Assembly (NCBI GenBank): GCA_045123185.1
Contig: JBGVIL010000086.1
Location: 1-64,000, forward strand
From: UBA1231 sp045123185
GTDB taxonomy: Bacteria; Bacillota_I; Bacilli_A; ML615J-28; CAG-313
Direction: 5' to 3'
DNA length: 64,000 bases
Shown here: piece by piece, positions 43,482 through 50,931 of the stretch
Position numbering within the stretch: the first letter of the stretch is position 1
How the letters are laid out: every line of letters begins with the position of its first letter
Notes under the pieces: generated by a model
Seen by the model: the letters and a program-made list of their open reading frames with translations, nothing else
Database searches by the model: none
What the model was told of the DNA's origin: nothing
Translations under genes and position numbers: made by a program

Positions 43482-44283
43482 ATTTAATGATATTACAATT
43501 TATAACCAAAGAATGGATAAATCAATTGAAGATAAACTTTGGTTTAATAATATGGTTGATGCTGATGTATATGTTGATTTTGGATGTGCAAATGGCAATT
43601 TGTTAAAAACAATGTATCAAATGAATCCAAATAAAACATATATTGGTTATGATAATAATCTTGAAATGATTAATATTGCAAGAGAAAATTGTAAAAAAAC
43701 TACAATTAAATTCATGTCAAATTTAAATATTATTAAAAATTACATTGATGTTAATTTTAAAAATAAAAAAGTTTGCTTGATATTATCATCAGTTTTACAT
43801 GAAATTTATTCATATCTAAAAACATATGAAATTAATAAGATTTTGTTTGATATTGATAAATTAGAGCCAAACTATATTGTGATTAGAGATATGACATATG
43901 GTTTTCATCATTCTTTATATCTTCAAAAAGACCCATTAACAAAAATGAGAGAAGAAATTATTAAATATGTTAAACAAATTAATAGATTTGGTAATATTAT
44001 ACAAATACAAGACTTTGAAGAACATTGGGGTAAACTACAAACACTTTATAATATAACACATTTTTTATTGAAATATAAGTATTTGGAAAATTGGGATAGG
44101 GAAGTAAAAGAAAATTATTTACCAAAAACCAATGACATGTATGAATTTTTAAGTAAAAAGTATAATGTAAAATATCATAAAAAATATTGTTTACCTTATT
44201 TACAAGAACAATTTAAAAAAGATTTTGAAATAGATTTTAAAGGTTATACACATTATAATTTATTATTTGAATTAAAAGAATAA
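43474..44283 (+). CDS. Class I SAM-dependent methyltransferase-like protein
   Basis: 269 residues from ATG 43474. ADVYVDFGCANGNLLKTMY (about 29-47) is motif I with the GxGxG-like GCANG loop. TYIGYDNNLEMINIAREN gives the acidic ribose ligand (Asp). VCLILSSVLHEIYSY is a motif IV-like position. The C-terminal half is helical with no target-recognition domain visible. Substrate unknown; small-molecule or RNA methylation are both possible. It is in an operon with a family A paralogue. Confidence 0.65.
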   Translation: MSEFNDITIYNQRMDKSIEDKLWFNNMVDADVYVDFGCANGNLLKTMYQMNPNKTYIGYDNNLEMINIARENCKKTTIKFMSNLNIIKNYIDVNFKNKKVCLILSSVLHEIYSYLKTYEINKILFDIDKLEPNYIVIRDMTYGFHHSLYLQKDPLTKMREEIIKYVKQINRFGNIIQIQDFEEHWGKLQTLYNITHFLLKYKYLENWDREVKENYLPKTNDMYEFLSKKYNVKYHKKYCLPYLQEQFKKDFEIDFKGYTHYNLLFELKE

Positions 44284-44355
44284 AATTTATTTGTTTTTTT
44301 AAAAAATTATTTATATTTTTGTTATGTAAAATAATTTAATTAAAAAAAATATAAA

Positions 44356-44496
44356 ATGGAAAATAAAGAATACGTTTGTACAGTATGTAATTGGATTTAT
44401 GACCCTATGGTTGAAGGAAAACCATTTGAAGAAGTTTCAGAAGACTTTGTATGTCCTTTATGTGGTTTAGGTAAAGAAGAATTTGAAGAAGCATAA
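44356..44496 (+). CDS. Rubredoxin
   Basis: 46 residues. VCTVCNWIYDP and VCPLCGLGKEEF give the two CxxC iron-binding pairs, and the aromatic core (Tyr, Trp, Phe) is present. This is a one-electron carrier with a single Fe. Anaerobic gut bacteria use rubredoxins for oxygen and peroxide detoxification; a phage copy is unusual and may serve the nearby radical SAM or another redox enzyme. Its own promoter lies at about 44287-44325 (ttatttgtttttttaa ... tatatttttgtt), and a terminator-promoter module follows. Confidence 0.9.
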   Translation: MENKEYVCTVCNWIYDPMVEGKPFEEVSEDFVCPLCGLGKEEFEEA

Positions 44497-44517
44497 TGTT
44501 TTTAACATTAATTAACT

Positions 44518-44561
44518 AGGAGATACTTGGATATCTCCTTTTTTTGTATTATATTTGCATT
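44518..44561 (+). promoter_or_regulatory. Terminator-promoter module (GGAGATA type)
   Basis: AGGAGATA (44518-44525) pairs with ATATCTCCT, immediately followed by a T-run. The T-run doubles as the -33 region of the promoter tttttttgtattatatttgca. It is the first of a family of at least six copies (others near 54313, 55682, 57131, 57944 and 59263). Confidence 0.75.
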
Positions 44562-44582
44562 ATTAAAGATATAAACAGTATA

Positions 44583-45131
44583 ATAATGAAAATAAGTATT
44601 TTAACAAAATTTCTTTTAAGAATTGCAAAAAATAATAATTTAATGAGTGATTTAAATCATGATATTAAGTTTAAATTATCATTATATGATATAAATCTAT
44701 CATATTTAGTTATGTCATCTAAATTAGATAAAATAAAATATAAACTTTTTGCCGATAAAGTTAGTACATTATTTAATGTTGATGAATATATTAAAAATAC
44801 ACTTTCCAAAAGAAATAATATAGTAATTACTAATATTGATAATTACGATAAATTATTTTATTATTTGGAATCTAATGGTGTTATGTGGGGCAGTGATAAA
44901 AGATGTACTAAATATAGACCAATTAAAAATTTTTTAACTGATGAACATTATATAAAACTATATATGGATGAATGTAGAATATATTATGGACGTAGTTATA
45001 GTAAAATGAGTAATGATATTGTATTAACGGAAAATGAGTTTTATGAATATTATGAAAATTATAAAGAAAAATTAAACAAAGTTTTTTATGATTATCTAAT
45101 TAAAGATTATGGTTGTTTTAAAAAGAAATAA
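44583..45131 (+). CDS. Unknown protein, paralogue family A (copy 3)
   Basis: 182 residues from ATG 44583. It has the family C-terminal pattern: LFYYLESNGVMWGSDKRC, CRIYYGRSYSKMSND, ENEFYEYYENYKEKLNK. It is driven by the terminator-promoter module just upstream. Function unknown; three diverged copies within 5 kb suggest local duplication. Confidence 0.6.
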   Translation: MMKISILTKFLLRIAKNNNLMSDLNHDIKFKLSLYDINLSYLVMSSKLDKIKYKLFADKVSTLFNVDEYIKNTLSKRNNIVITNIDNYDKLFYYLESNGVMWGSDKRCTKYRPIKNFLTDEHYIKLYMDECRIYYGRSYSKMSNDIVLTENEFYEYYENYKEKLNKVFYDYLIKDYGCFKKK

Positions 45132-45134
45132 ATT

Positions 45135-45551
45135 ATGTGGTCAGTAAAGGTTTTATTATTAATGTTTTTGTTTGGCATTATTGATGATTTTGTCTTACAA
45201 CCTATTTGTTTAAGCAAATTAAAACAAAAAAGATATTGGATTGAAGAATGTGAAAAGAATAATTTAGATATATCAAAATATGATACAGATTATATCACAG
45301 CATTATTAATTCATGGTTTGTCTTGGTCAATAATGATACACGTTCCATTAATGTTTTTAGGTGGTATTAGAGACGATTTCTTTCTATTATTATCTGTTTT
45401 ATTCAATACAGTAATTCATGCAATTATAGACAATTTAAAGGCTAATAAATTAAAAATAAATTTAGATGTAGACCAATGTTTACATGTATTACAAATTGTA
45501 ATTACTTGGATTGTATTATCATTAATTAGTTACTATCAATTATTTTATTAA
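45135..45551 (+). CDS. DUF3307-like integral membrane protein
   Basis: 138 residues with four likely membrane segments. HGLSWSIMIHVPLMFLGG and NTVIHAIIDNLKANKLKINL carry the His/Asp pattern (IHxxxDxxK) I associate with DUF3307 membrane proteins of phages and bacteria, then DQCLHVLQIVITWIV. Function unknown. It lies 3 bases after family A copy 3. Confidence 0.6.
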   Translation: MWSVKVLLLMFLFGIIDDFVLQPICLSKLKQKRYWIEECEKNNLDISKYDTDYITALLIHGLSWSIMIHVPLMFLGGIRDDFFLLLSVLFNTVIHAIIDNLKANKLKINLDVDQCLHVLQIVITWIVLSLISYYQLFY

Positions 45552-45553
45552 TT

Positions 45554-46153
45554 ATGACAATATATCAAACTGAAACACCATTTAATTATAAAGAATATAA
45601 AGAATGGGTTTGCAATTCTGTTAATAAACGTTCTGAAAATTGTGTAAGAGTTAGTATGTGCCTTTATGAATGTTTGAAACATCATCTAGGACACAATGAT
45701 AAAAATTATGGATATTCGCCAAAAACATGGATGGATATTGATAAAGATGGTAATGTTACCATAGAAAAAGGAGATTCATTTGGTATGTGTCACTTATATT
45801 CTTTATTGGATAATTTTAATTCGTATTATGGTGCTATAAATGATGGTGATTATTTAACAATTTTATCAGTAGGTTCGTCTTTAACTCATATACCAAATAA
45901 AAATGGATGGTATAATCAAAATACTATGTCAGAAGGTTTTGGTGTTGTAATTAATAAATTAACAAATGATATTGTATTGGTTACACTAGGAGAAGATGAT
46001 GGAAATTATTGGGGGTCTCATGAAATTCCATATGAAAACCTATCAAAATATGATAGAAATGAAGTAATAAGAATTGTAAATGATGTTGATGAAAGTCATT
46101 TTTGGAACAAACAAGAATTAATTGAAAAATTGTGGTATTATGGAAAAAAATGA
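45554..46153 (+). CDS. Unknown protein
   Basis: 199 residues. CVRVSMCLYECLKHHLGHND, then GDSFGMCHLYSLLDNFNSYY and a strand-rich half with SEGFGVVINKLTNDIVLVTL. Cys, His and Asp residues recur, but I cannot assign a catalytic family. It overlaps the next gene by 14 bases. Confidence 0.55.
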   Translation: MTIYQTETPFNYKEYKEWVCNSVNKRSENCVRVSMCLYECLKHHLGHNDKNYGYSPKTWMDIDKDGNVTIEKGDSFGMCHLYSLLDNFNSYYGAINDGDYLTILSVGSSLTHIPNKNGWYNQNTMSEGFGVVINKLTNDIVLVTLGEDDGNYWGSHEIPYENLSKYDRNEVIRIVNDVDESHFWNKQELIEKLWYYGKK

Positions 46154-46373
46154 ATCATATTTCACCAATGTGGATAAATATGAAGTTCTTAAAACAAATG
46201 GTGATAAACATTTGGTAAAAAGAATAAGACATTGGAATAGGAAAAATACTAGAAGAGAGATAATTGATTATTGTCTTCAAGAGAAAATACAAAGATTTGA
46301 AGATGAAAGATGGAAAATATTATATTTTAATAGGTCAAGAAAACTTGTTGAACGTAGATTTTTAGGGTTATGA
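46140..46373 (+). CDS. Small basic protein, unknown
   Basis: 77 residues from ATG 46140. Basic and Arg/Lys-rich (LVKRIRHWNRKNTRREIIDY). It starts inside the end of the previous gene and ends overlapping the ATG of the next. No family recognised. Confidence 0.5.
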   Translation: MEKNESYFTNVDKYEVLKTNGDKHLVKRIRHWNRKNTRREIIDYCLQEKIQRFEDERWKILYFNRSRKLVERRFLGL

Positions 46374-46825
46374 ATGAACAAGATAGAGAATTATTATTTA
46401 TAGACTTATGTGGTAGAATACCATATAAAGTTAGAATGTTTGAAATTGAACCAATTAATGATATTCAATCAAATTTAACTTTACAAAGTATTACAAATAA
46501 AGAATCAGTTATTTGTATTACACCAAGCGGAGGTGTAATTGGTTCTTCAATAGATGCTTTTAAACCATATTTGTTCCCTCTTTCAAGTATGACAGATGAA
46601 CAATTTGTGGAATTAAAAGTTTTTGTTGATTTAACATATGAAGGTAATACACTTGAATTAGTTGAGTGGAATGATAATTATAAAACTTTAGAGTTTTGGT
46701 TAGAAGAAATGCCATCTTATGAACTTATTAAAGTATTTGACTGGTTAAATAAGAATCATTTTGATTATCGAGGTTTAATTGAAAAATCGCTCGCTTTAGA
46801 TGCAACAGATAAAAACATTTATTAA
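46370..46825 (+). CDS. Unknown protein, paralogue family B (copy 1)
   Basis: 151 residues. It shares its opening (LLFIDLCGRIPYKVRMFEIE) and its end (NKNHFDYRGLIEKSLALDAT) with the gene at 46929, so the two are duplicates. YLFPLSSMTDEQ is also conserved between them. This looks like a common Bacteroidota/phage family of unknown function ending in FDYRGLIEKGLALEA-like sequence. It lies just before a small membrane ORF. Confidence 0.65.
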   Translation: MNEQDRELLFIDLCGRIPYKVRMFEIEPINDIQSNLTLQSITNKESVICITPSGGVIGSSIDAFKPYLFPLSSMTDEQFVELKVFVDLTYEGNTLELVEWNDNYKTLEFWLEEMPSYELIKVFDWLNKNHFDYRGLIEKSLALDATDKNIY

Positions 46826-46827
46826 TT

Positions 46828-46932
46828 ATGAATTGGAAAAATATTAAAGAGAATATTATAGACATTTTATGTAGTCCAGTATTATACTCTACATTATTGA
46901 TATTATTAATTATAATATTAGCAAGTTTATGA
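46828..46932 (+). CDS. Single-helix membrane micro-protein
   Basis: 34 residues, starting MNWKNIKENIIDILCS, with one membrane segment (VLYSTLLILLIIILASL) at the C-terminus. Its TGA overlaps the ATG of the next gene (ATGA at 46929-46932). Short but well placed. Confidence 0.45.
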   Translation: MNWKNIKENIIDILCSPVLYSTLLILLIIILASL

Positions 46933-47420
46933 AACAAGAAAATAAAGAACTTTTACTTAGAGACCTCTGTGCGAGGTTGCCTTATGGAGTGTATGTTTTA
47001 GTACACGACACATTTGAATATAGCACCGTGCCTTTTGAAAAAGTTTATCTAAAATCTTCTGATATATCATCCTTAATAGATTCAATTTCATTGAATGAAA
47101 GATATAACAGTAAGGATAAACGATTTAATAGAATTATAAAAGAACGTAAAGATTTTTTGGAATTTAAACCATACTTATTTCCTCTTTCAAGTATGACAGA
47201 GGAACAAAAAATAGAATGTTTTAAAGTAACAGATATTGAATTAGATGAACATAATGAAATATGGTCAACTTTTCCAATATCAAATTCTGATATAGTACTT
47301 ACAAATTTAGATAATTGGTTAAAAGTAATTAATTGGTTAAATAAAAACCATTTTGATTATCGTGGATTAATTGAAAAATCGCTCGCTTTAGACGCAACAA
47401 ATTTAGGAATATATGAATAG
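46929..47420 (+). CDS. Unknown protein, paralogue family B (copy 2)
   Basis: 163 residues. LLLRDLCARLPYGVYVLVHD opens the protein, and NKNHFDYRGLIEKSLALDAT nearly closes it. Its last codons read ATNLGIYE and end in TAG inside the start of the HNH gene. A second, near-equivalent tail encoding DATNLNIY then TAA lies just after the HNH gene (48219-48245). The HNH gene therefore appears to have entered at this gene's 3' end, leaving the protein intact. TAG is a rare stop in this window. Confidence 0.65.
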   Translation: MKQENKELLLRDLCARLPYGVYVLVHDTFEYSTVPFEKVYLKSSDISSLIDSISLNERYNSKDKRFNRIIKERKDFLEFKPYLFPLSSMTEEQKIECFKVTDIELDEHNEIWSTFPISNSDIVLTNLDNWLKVINWLNKNHFDYRGLIEKSLALDATNLGIYE

Positions 47421-48213
47421 CATGATAGAAGAATTAGGAAAATTTTCATTAGAAAATGAAGTTTGGTTAAGATATAAAACATACGGAAGAATGTTTTACT
47501 TTGTTAGCAACAAAGGTAGATTTGTTTCTATAATAGGAATCAACATAAATAGAAGTAAAGGAAGATGTTGGAAGGTAAAGTTAATTACTCCATATCCTAA
47601 CAAAAAAGGTTATATGCTTGTACGAACCAATGAAAACAAAAAGACATATCACCACCAATTACACAGAGTGGTATTGTCTACATTTTGCCCTTTATCGGAT
47701 GATTATAATTACCAAGTCAATCATATTGATGGAGACAAGTCAAATAACAATCTTTCAAATTTAGAGTGGTGTACTTGCGAGGAAAACATTAAACATGCAA
47801 TACAGCATAAACTTATAGACAATACAAAACAAGTATCAATGTACTCTTTAGATGGAGAATTTATAAAAGAATTTGATTCAATAACCGATGCTGAAAAAGA
47901 AACTAGTGTTCTTGGTGTAAACATAAGTGCTTGTTGTAAACATAAAATAAGGCAATCTGGTGGTTATCAATGGAGATATGAAAAACTTGATACAATTGAA
48001 AAAGTACGACCAAAGAAAATTGCAGAAGATTTGCGAACAAGAAGTTGCAAACAAGTATATATGTTTAATGGACTAGTAAAAGTGCAAATGTTTGCTTCTG
48101 TATTAGATGCTGCTAAGTTTATTGGTAAACCTAACGCACAAGTAAATATATCAGCGTGTGCTTTGGGTAAACGCAAAACAGCGTATGGGTATAGGTGGGC
48201 TTATGTTGATTAG
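47413..48213 (+). CDS. HNH homing endonuclease with NUMOD4 and NUMOD1 motifs
   Basis: 266 residues. NUMOD4-like start (FYFVSNKGRFVSI) is near residue 30. The HNH core is YHHQLHRVVLSTFCP, NYQVNHIDGDKSNN and NLSNLEWCTCEEN (about 75-125). Two NUMOD1-type DNA-binding units follow (GEFIKEFDSITDAEKE and SVLDAAKFIGK), both with GYRWAY/GYQWRY ends. This is the standard build of phage free-standing HNH homing enzymes. It uses a TAG stop, and its GC content is higher than its neighbours, consistent with recent arrival. Confidence 0.9.
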   Translation: MNSMIEELGKFSLENEVWLRYKTYGRMFYFVSNKGRFVSIIGININRSKGRCWKVKLITPYPNKKGYMLVRTNENKKTYHHQLHRVVLSTFCPLSDDYNYQVNHIDGDKSNNNLSNLEWCTCEENIKHAIQHKLIDNTKQVSMYSLDGEFIKEFDSITDAEKETSVLGVNISACCKHKIRQSGGYQWRYEKLDTIEKVRPKKIAEDLRTRSCKQVYMFNGLVKVQMFASVLDAAKFIGKPNAQVNISACALGKRKTAYGYRWAYVD

Positions 48214-48218
48214 TAATA

Positions 48219-48245
48219 GATGCTACTAATCTTAATATTTATTAA
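48219..48245 (+). pseudogene. Duplicated tail of the family B gene
   Basis: The nine codons before TAA read DATNLNIY, matching the tail of 46929-47420 (DATNLGIYE) across the HNH gene. It marks the right edge of the HNH insertion. Confidence 0.6.
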
Positions 48246-48247
48246 TT

Positions 48248-48493
48248 ATGTTGAACAAAAGAAAAATAACAACTATAGTTTTACAACTTCACAATTTTAA
48301 ACAAATGGCAGATGATAAGAATATTTGGATTAAATGTGTTCCAATTAGACATTCTCATGACGCATTGATATATACATATCATTGGAAAGAACGCATTTTG
48401 AAATATACTTGTTATGATTGTGTAGGTTTTGTTGAATATACTAGACAAATATGTAATGAGCATGAGACATATAAGGAAATAATAACAATTTGA
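48248..48493 (+). CDS. Small unknown protein with His/Cys residues
   Basis: 81 residues. ITTIVLQLHNFKQMADDKNI opens the protein, followed by IRHSHDALIYTYHW and LKYTCYDCVGF. A CxxC pair with nearby His could bind a metal. No family recognised. It has the same spacing from the family B tail (TAATT-ATG) as the membrane ORF at 46828, suggesting it was once directly downstream of family B copy 2. Confidence 0.5.
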   Translation: MLNKRKITTIVLQLHNFKQMADDKNIWIKCVPIRHSHDALIYTYHWKERILKYTCYDCVGFVEYTRQICNEHETYKEIITI

Positions 48494-48539
48494 AGCGTAA
48501 AAACTTTATTTGAAATTTAACATAAATTAACAATTATAA

Positions 48540-48576
48540 ATTTGTTTTTATCAAAAAAATATGTATTTTTGCATTG
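48540..48576 (+). promoter_or_regulatory. Promoter of the Cas12f-like gene
   Basis: aaatttgtttttatcaaa (-33 TTTG) and tatgtatttttgcattg (-7, TATTTTTG) are about 19 bases apart and place the transcript start near 48580, favouring ATG 48598 as the start. Confidence 0.65.
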
Positions 48577-48597
48577 TTAAATAAAAAATATGTAATC

Positions 48598-49998
48598 ATG
48601 TCAGTAAAAACAGCGAAAATAGAATTAGAAATTTGCGATGTTAATAAAAGAAATGCTTTTGTTGAAAGTGTTGGTAAGAACATTAATGGGACATTTAAAA
48701 AAACAAAAGTATTAACTTTAAAAGAAGATAAGAAAGGTATATATGTTGATTTATTAAAATTACAAAAATCTAATTTTAGATTACATAATTTTATTGTTAA
48801 TAAATATCAAAATTTTATTAATTCTGATGATTCTAAATATAAATTAGAGAAAAACGAAAAAAATGAAATTAATCATTTAGCAACAGAATATTCAAAAAAA
48901 TTGTGTGAAGAATATCAATTAAATAATATTAATAGTACAATACCTAATGGTATTTTATATTTGATTGATAAAAACATAAAGAAAACAATTAGAGATATTA
49001 AAAGTGGTAGAAGAGTATGGCAATCGTATAGAGAACAAGTTCCAATACCTTTATCACAAGGTTATGCTATTGTAAAAATTAATGATAAACACTTTACTAA
49101 AATAGATGAAAGTAATAAAAATTACTACATTATATTTTGGGGTATTTTATTTAAAACTAATTTAGGTAGAGATAGGTCTAATAATGCTAGCATTATTGAA
49201 AAAACTATTAGTGGAGAATATAAATTTTGTGATAGTAGTGTAGTTGTTGAAAAAAATAAAATATTTTTATTATTATCATATGATGTACCACAAAAAGAAA
49301 TAGAATTAGATGATGATAAAGTATTAGGTGTTGATTTGGGTATCAAAATTCCAGCAGTATGTTGCGTGTATTCAAAAAGTTTAGGAAAACCAATTACATA
49401 TCAACATAATGGTAAAGATTTAATTGAATCTTTTGATAAGCCATATATTACATCAAAATATTTAAATAGATATGAAGAAAAAGAAGTAAATCCATCAATT
49501 TTAACAATTAGAAATTCTATTAAATTAGAACATGAAAAACGAAAAAAAGATGCGAAATATATTTGTACAAATGGTCATGGTAGAAAAAGAAAAATGAAAT
49601 TTTCTGATAGAATTGGTGAAAAAGAAAAAAACATAGCAAAATTATATTACCATAATTTATCTAGAGATATTATTAAATTTGCCATAGAACATAAATGTAA
49701 ACAAATTAATCTTGAACACTTAAAAGGATTTAAAGGTGATAAAGTATTAGTTAGTGGTTGGGGATATTTTATGTTACAAAATTTCATAGAATATAAAGCA
49801 AAAGAATATGGGATAATTGTTAATAAAGTAGACCCAAAAGACACATCTAGAACTTGCTCACATTGTGGACATAATTCAGAGAAAAATAGAATTGACCAAG
49901 CACATTTTAAATGTGAACATTGTGGATTTGAAATTAATGCAGACTATAATGCAAGTATTAATATTGCTAGAAAAGAAACATTTGTAAATGAAAAATAA
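48598..49998 (+). CDS. cas12f: Cas12f-like compact type V CRISPR effector
   Basis: 466 residues from ATG 48598 (474 from an in-frame TTG). RuvC-I is VLGVDLGIKIPAVCCVY (Asp near 245) and RuvC-II is INLEHLKGFKG (Glu near 375). A zinc finger CSHCGHNSE ... CEHCGFE and RuvC-III NADYNASINIAR (Asp near 446) follow. SYREQVPIPLS and a NGHGRKRKMKFSD bridge-like segment recall Cas12f/Cas14. The 400-550 residue size fits type V-F. It is followed at 107 bases by a CRISPR array, with a tracrRNA-like stretch between. No Cas1, Cas2 or Cas4 is nearby. It should cut DNA as an RNA-guided dimer. Confidence 0.82.
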   Translation: MSVKTAKIELEICDVNKRNAFVESVGKNINGTFKKTKVLTLKEDKKGIYVDLLKLQKSNFRLHNFIVNKYQNFINSDDSKYKLEKNEKNEINHLATEYSKKLCEEYQLNNINSTIPNGILYLIDKNIKKTIRDIKSGRRVWQSYREQVPIPLSQGYAIVKINDKHFTKIDESNKNYYIIFWGILFKTNLGRDRSNNASIIEKTISGEYKFCDSSVVVEKNKIFLLLSYDVPQKEIELDDDKVLGVDLGIKIPAVCCVYSKSLGKPITYQHNGKDLIESFDKPYITSKYLNRYEEKEVNPSILTIRNSIKLEHEKRKKDAKYICTNGHGRKRKMKFSDRIGEKEKNIAKLYYHNLSRDIIKFAIEHKCKQINLEHLKGFKGDKVLVSGWGYFMLQNFIEYKAKEYGIIVNKVDPKDTSRTCSHCGHNSEKNRIDQAHFKCEHCGFEINADYNASINIARKETFVNEK

Positions 49999-50009
49999 AA
50001 ATATAAAAA

Positions 50010-50104
50010 TTGGGCTAGTTGCATAGCCTTTCGTGAGGTTTCACAATTATTTTTTGTGAAAAACACTCATAAACTACTATTACACAACAACATATGCAAA
50101 TTAT
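50010..50104 (+). ncRNA. Predicted tracrRNA of the Cas12f-like system
   Basis: GGCTA-GTTGCA-TAGCC (50013-50028) is a hairpin whose loop side GTTGCAT (50018-50024) is perfectly complementary to the repeat end ATGCAAC. Next, TTTCACAA pairs with TTGTGAAA, nested inside TGAG/CTCA. ACACAAC (50082-50088) then pairs with the repeat start GTTGTAT at 6 of 7 positions. The order hairpin, stem, anti-repeat is the same as in the Un1Cas12f1 tracrRNA (GGGCUGCUUGCAUCAGCC...). The 5' end may lie within the effector gene. The last segment (ACAACATA/TATGTTGT) also forms an inverted repeat with the array edge. Confidence 0.7.
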
Positions 50105-50931
50105 GTTGTATTTGATATCAATATGTATTGTAGATGCAACATAGTTTTAATTTCTTCCAAGGTTGAAGTAGTTGTATTTGATATCAATATGTATTGTAGA
50201 TGCAACAGGTCATAGACCATTACCATTATGACCAAAGTTGTATTTGATATCAATATGTATTGTAGATGCAACAGAACCAACAGCGTATTTGCAGAGAATA
50301 CGGTTGTATTTGATATCAATATGTATTGTAGATGCAACAATTAAACAACCTAATTATACCCAAATCAGTTGTATTTGATATCAATATGTATTGTAGATGC
50401 AACGGTACTTTACTGTGGTACATTTCTTGCCTGTTGTATTTGATATCAATATGTATTGTAGATGCAACATGTCCCCAAATGCCGTTTTTCTTCACTCTGT
50501 TGTATTTGATATCAATATGTATTGTAGATGCAACCAACGAGGTGCTATAAATAGTTGATTAGAAGTTGTATTTGATATCAATATGAATAGTAGATGCAAC
50601 CTGCCCTACAACGCATTATTATTGTATGGAGTTGTATTTGATATTAATATATATGGTATATGCAACGGCTGTCGGTCATTGAACAACCTTTTAATTGTTG
50701 TATTTGATATCAATATGTATTGTAGATGCAATAATGTATGAATATAAATAAAATTGATTTTTATTGCATTTGATATCAATATGTATTGTAGATGCAACCA
50801 ACGAGGTGCTATAAATAGTTGATTAGAAGTTGTATTTGATATCAATATGAATAGTAGATGCAACAGTTTTTTGAACGGTTTTTCAGTAGATAAATGTTGT
50901 ATTTGATATCAATATGTATGGTAGATGGAAC
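50105..50931 (+). CRISPR. CRISPR array, 13 repeats of 36 bp and 12 spacers
   Basis: The repeat is 36 bp, begins GTTGTATTTGATATC and ends TGTAGATGCAAC. Starts are at 50105, 50171, 50237, 50303, 50368, 50433, 50499, 50565, 50631, 50697, 50763, 50829 and 50896. Spacers are 29-31 bp. The first seven repeats are identical. Later ones vary: GAATAG for GTATTG at 50565 and 50829, a heavily changed copy at 50631, ..GCAAT at 50697, ATTGCATT start at 50763 and ..GATGGAAC at 50896. Decay at the far end puts the leader on the effector side. Spacers 7 and 11 are identical. The 3' handle ATGCAAC matches Cas12f crRNAs. Confidence 0.95.

Noticed and set aside
50207..50236. Spacer 2 as a regulatory hairpin (GGTCATA ... 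TATGACC)
   Set aside because: It has an inverted repeat, but length and position fit a normal 30-bp spacer, and the symmetry may reflect its target.
50101..50863. Open reading frames on both strands across the repeat region at 50.1-50.9 kb
   Set aside because: They translate the CRISPR repeat over and over (LHLQYILISNTT and similar), so they are products of the repeat and not genes.
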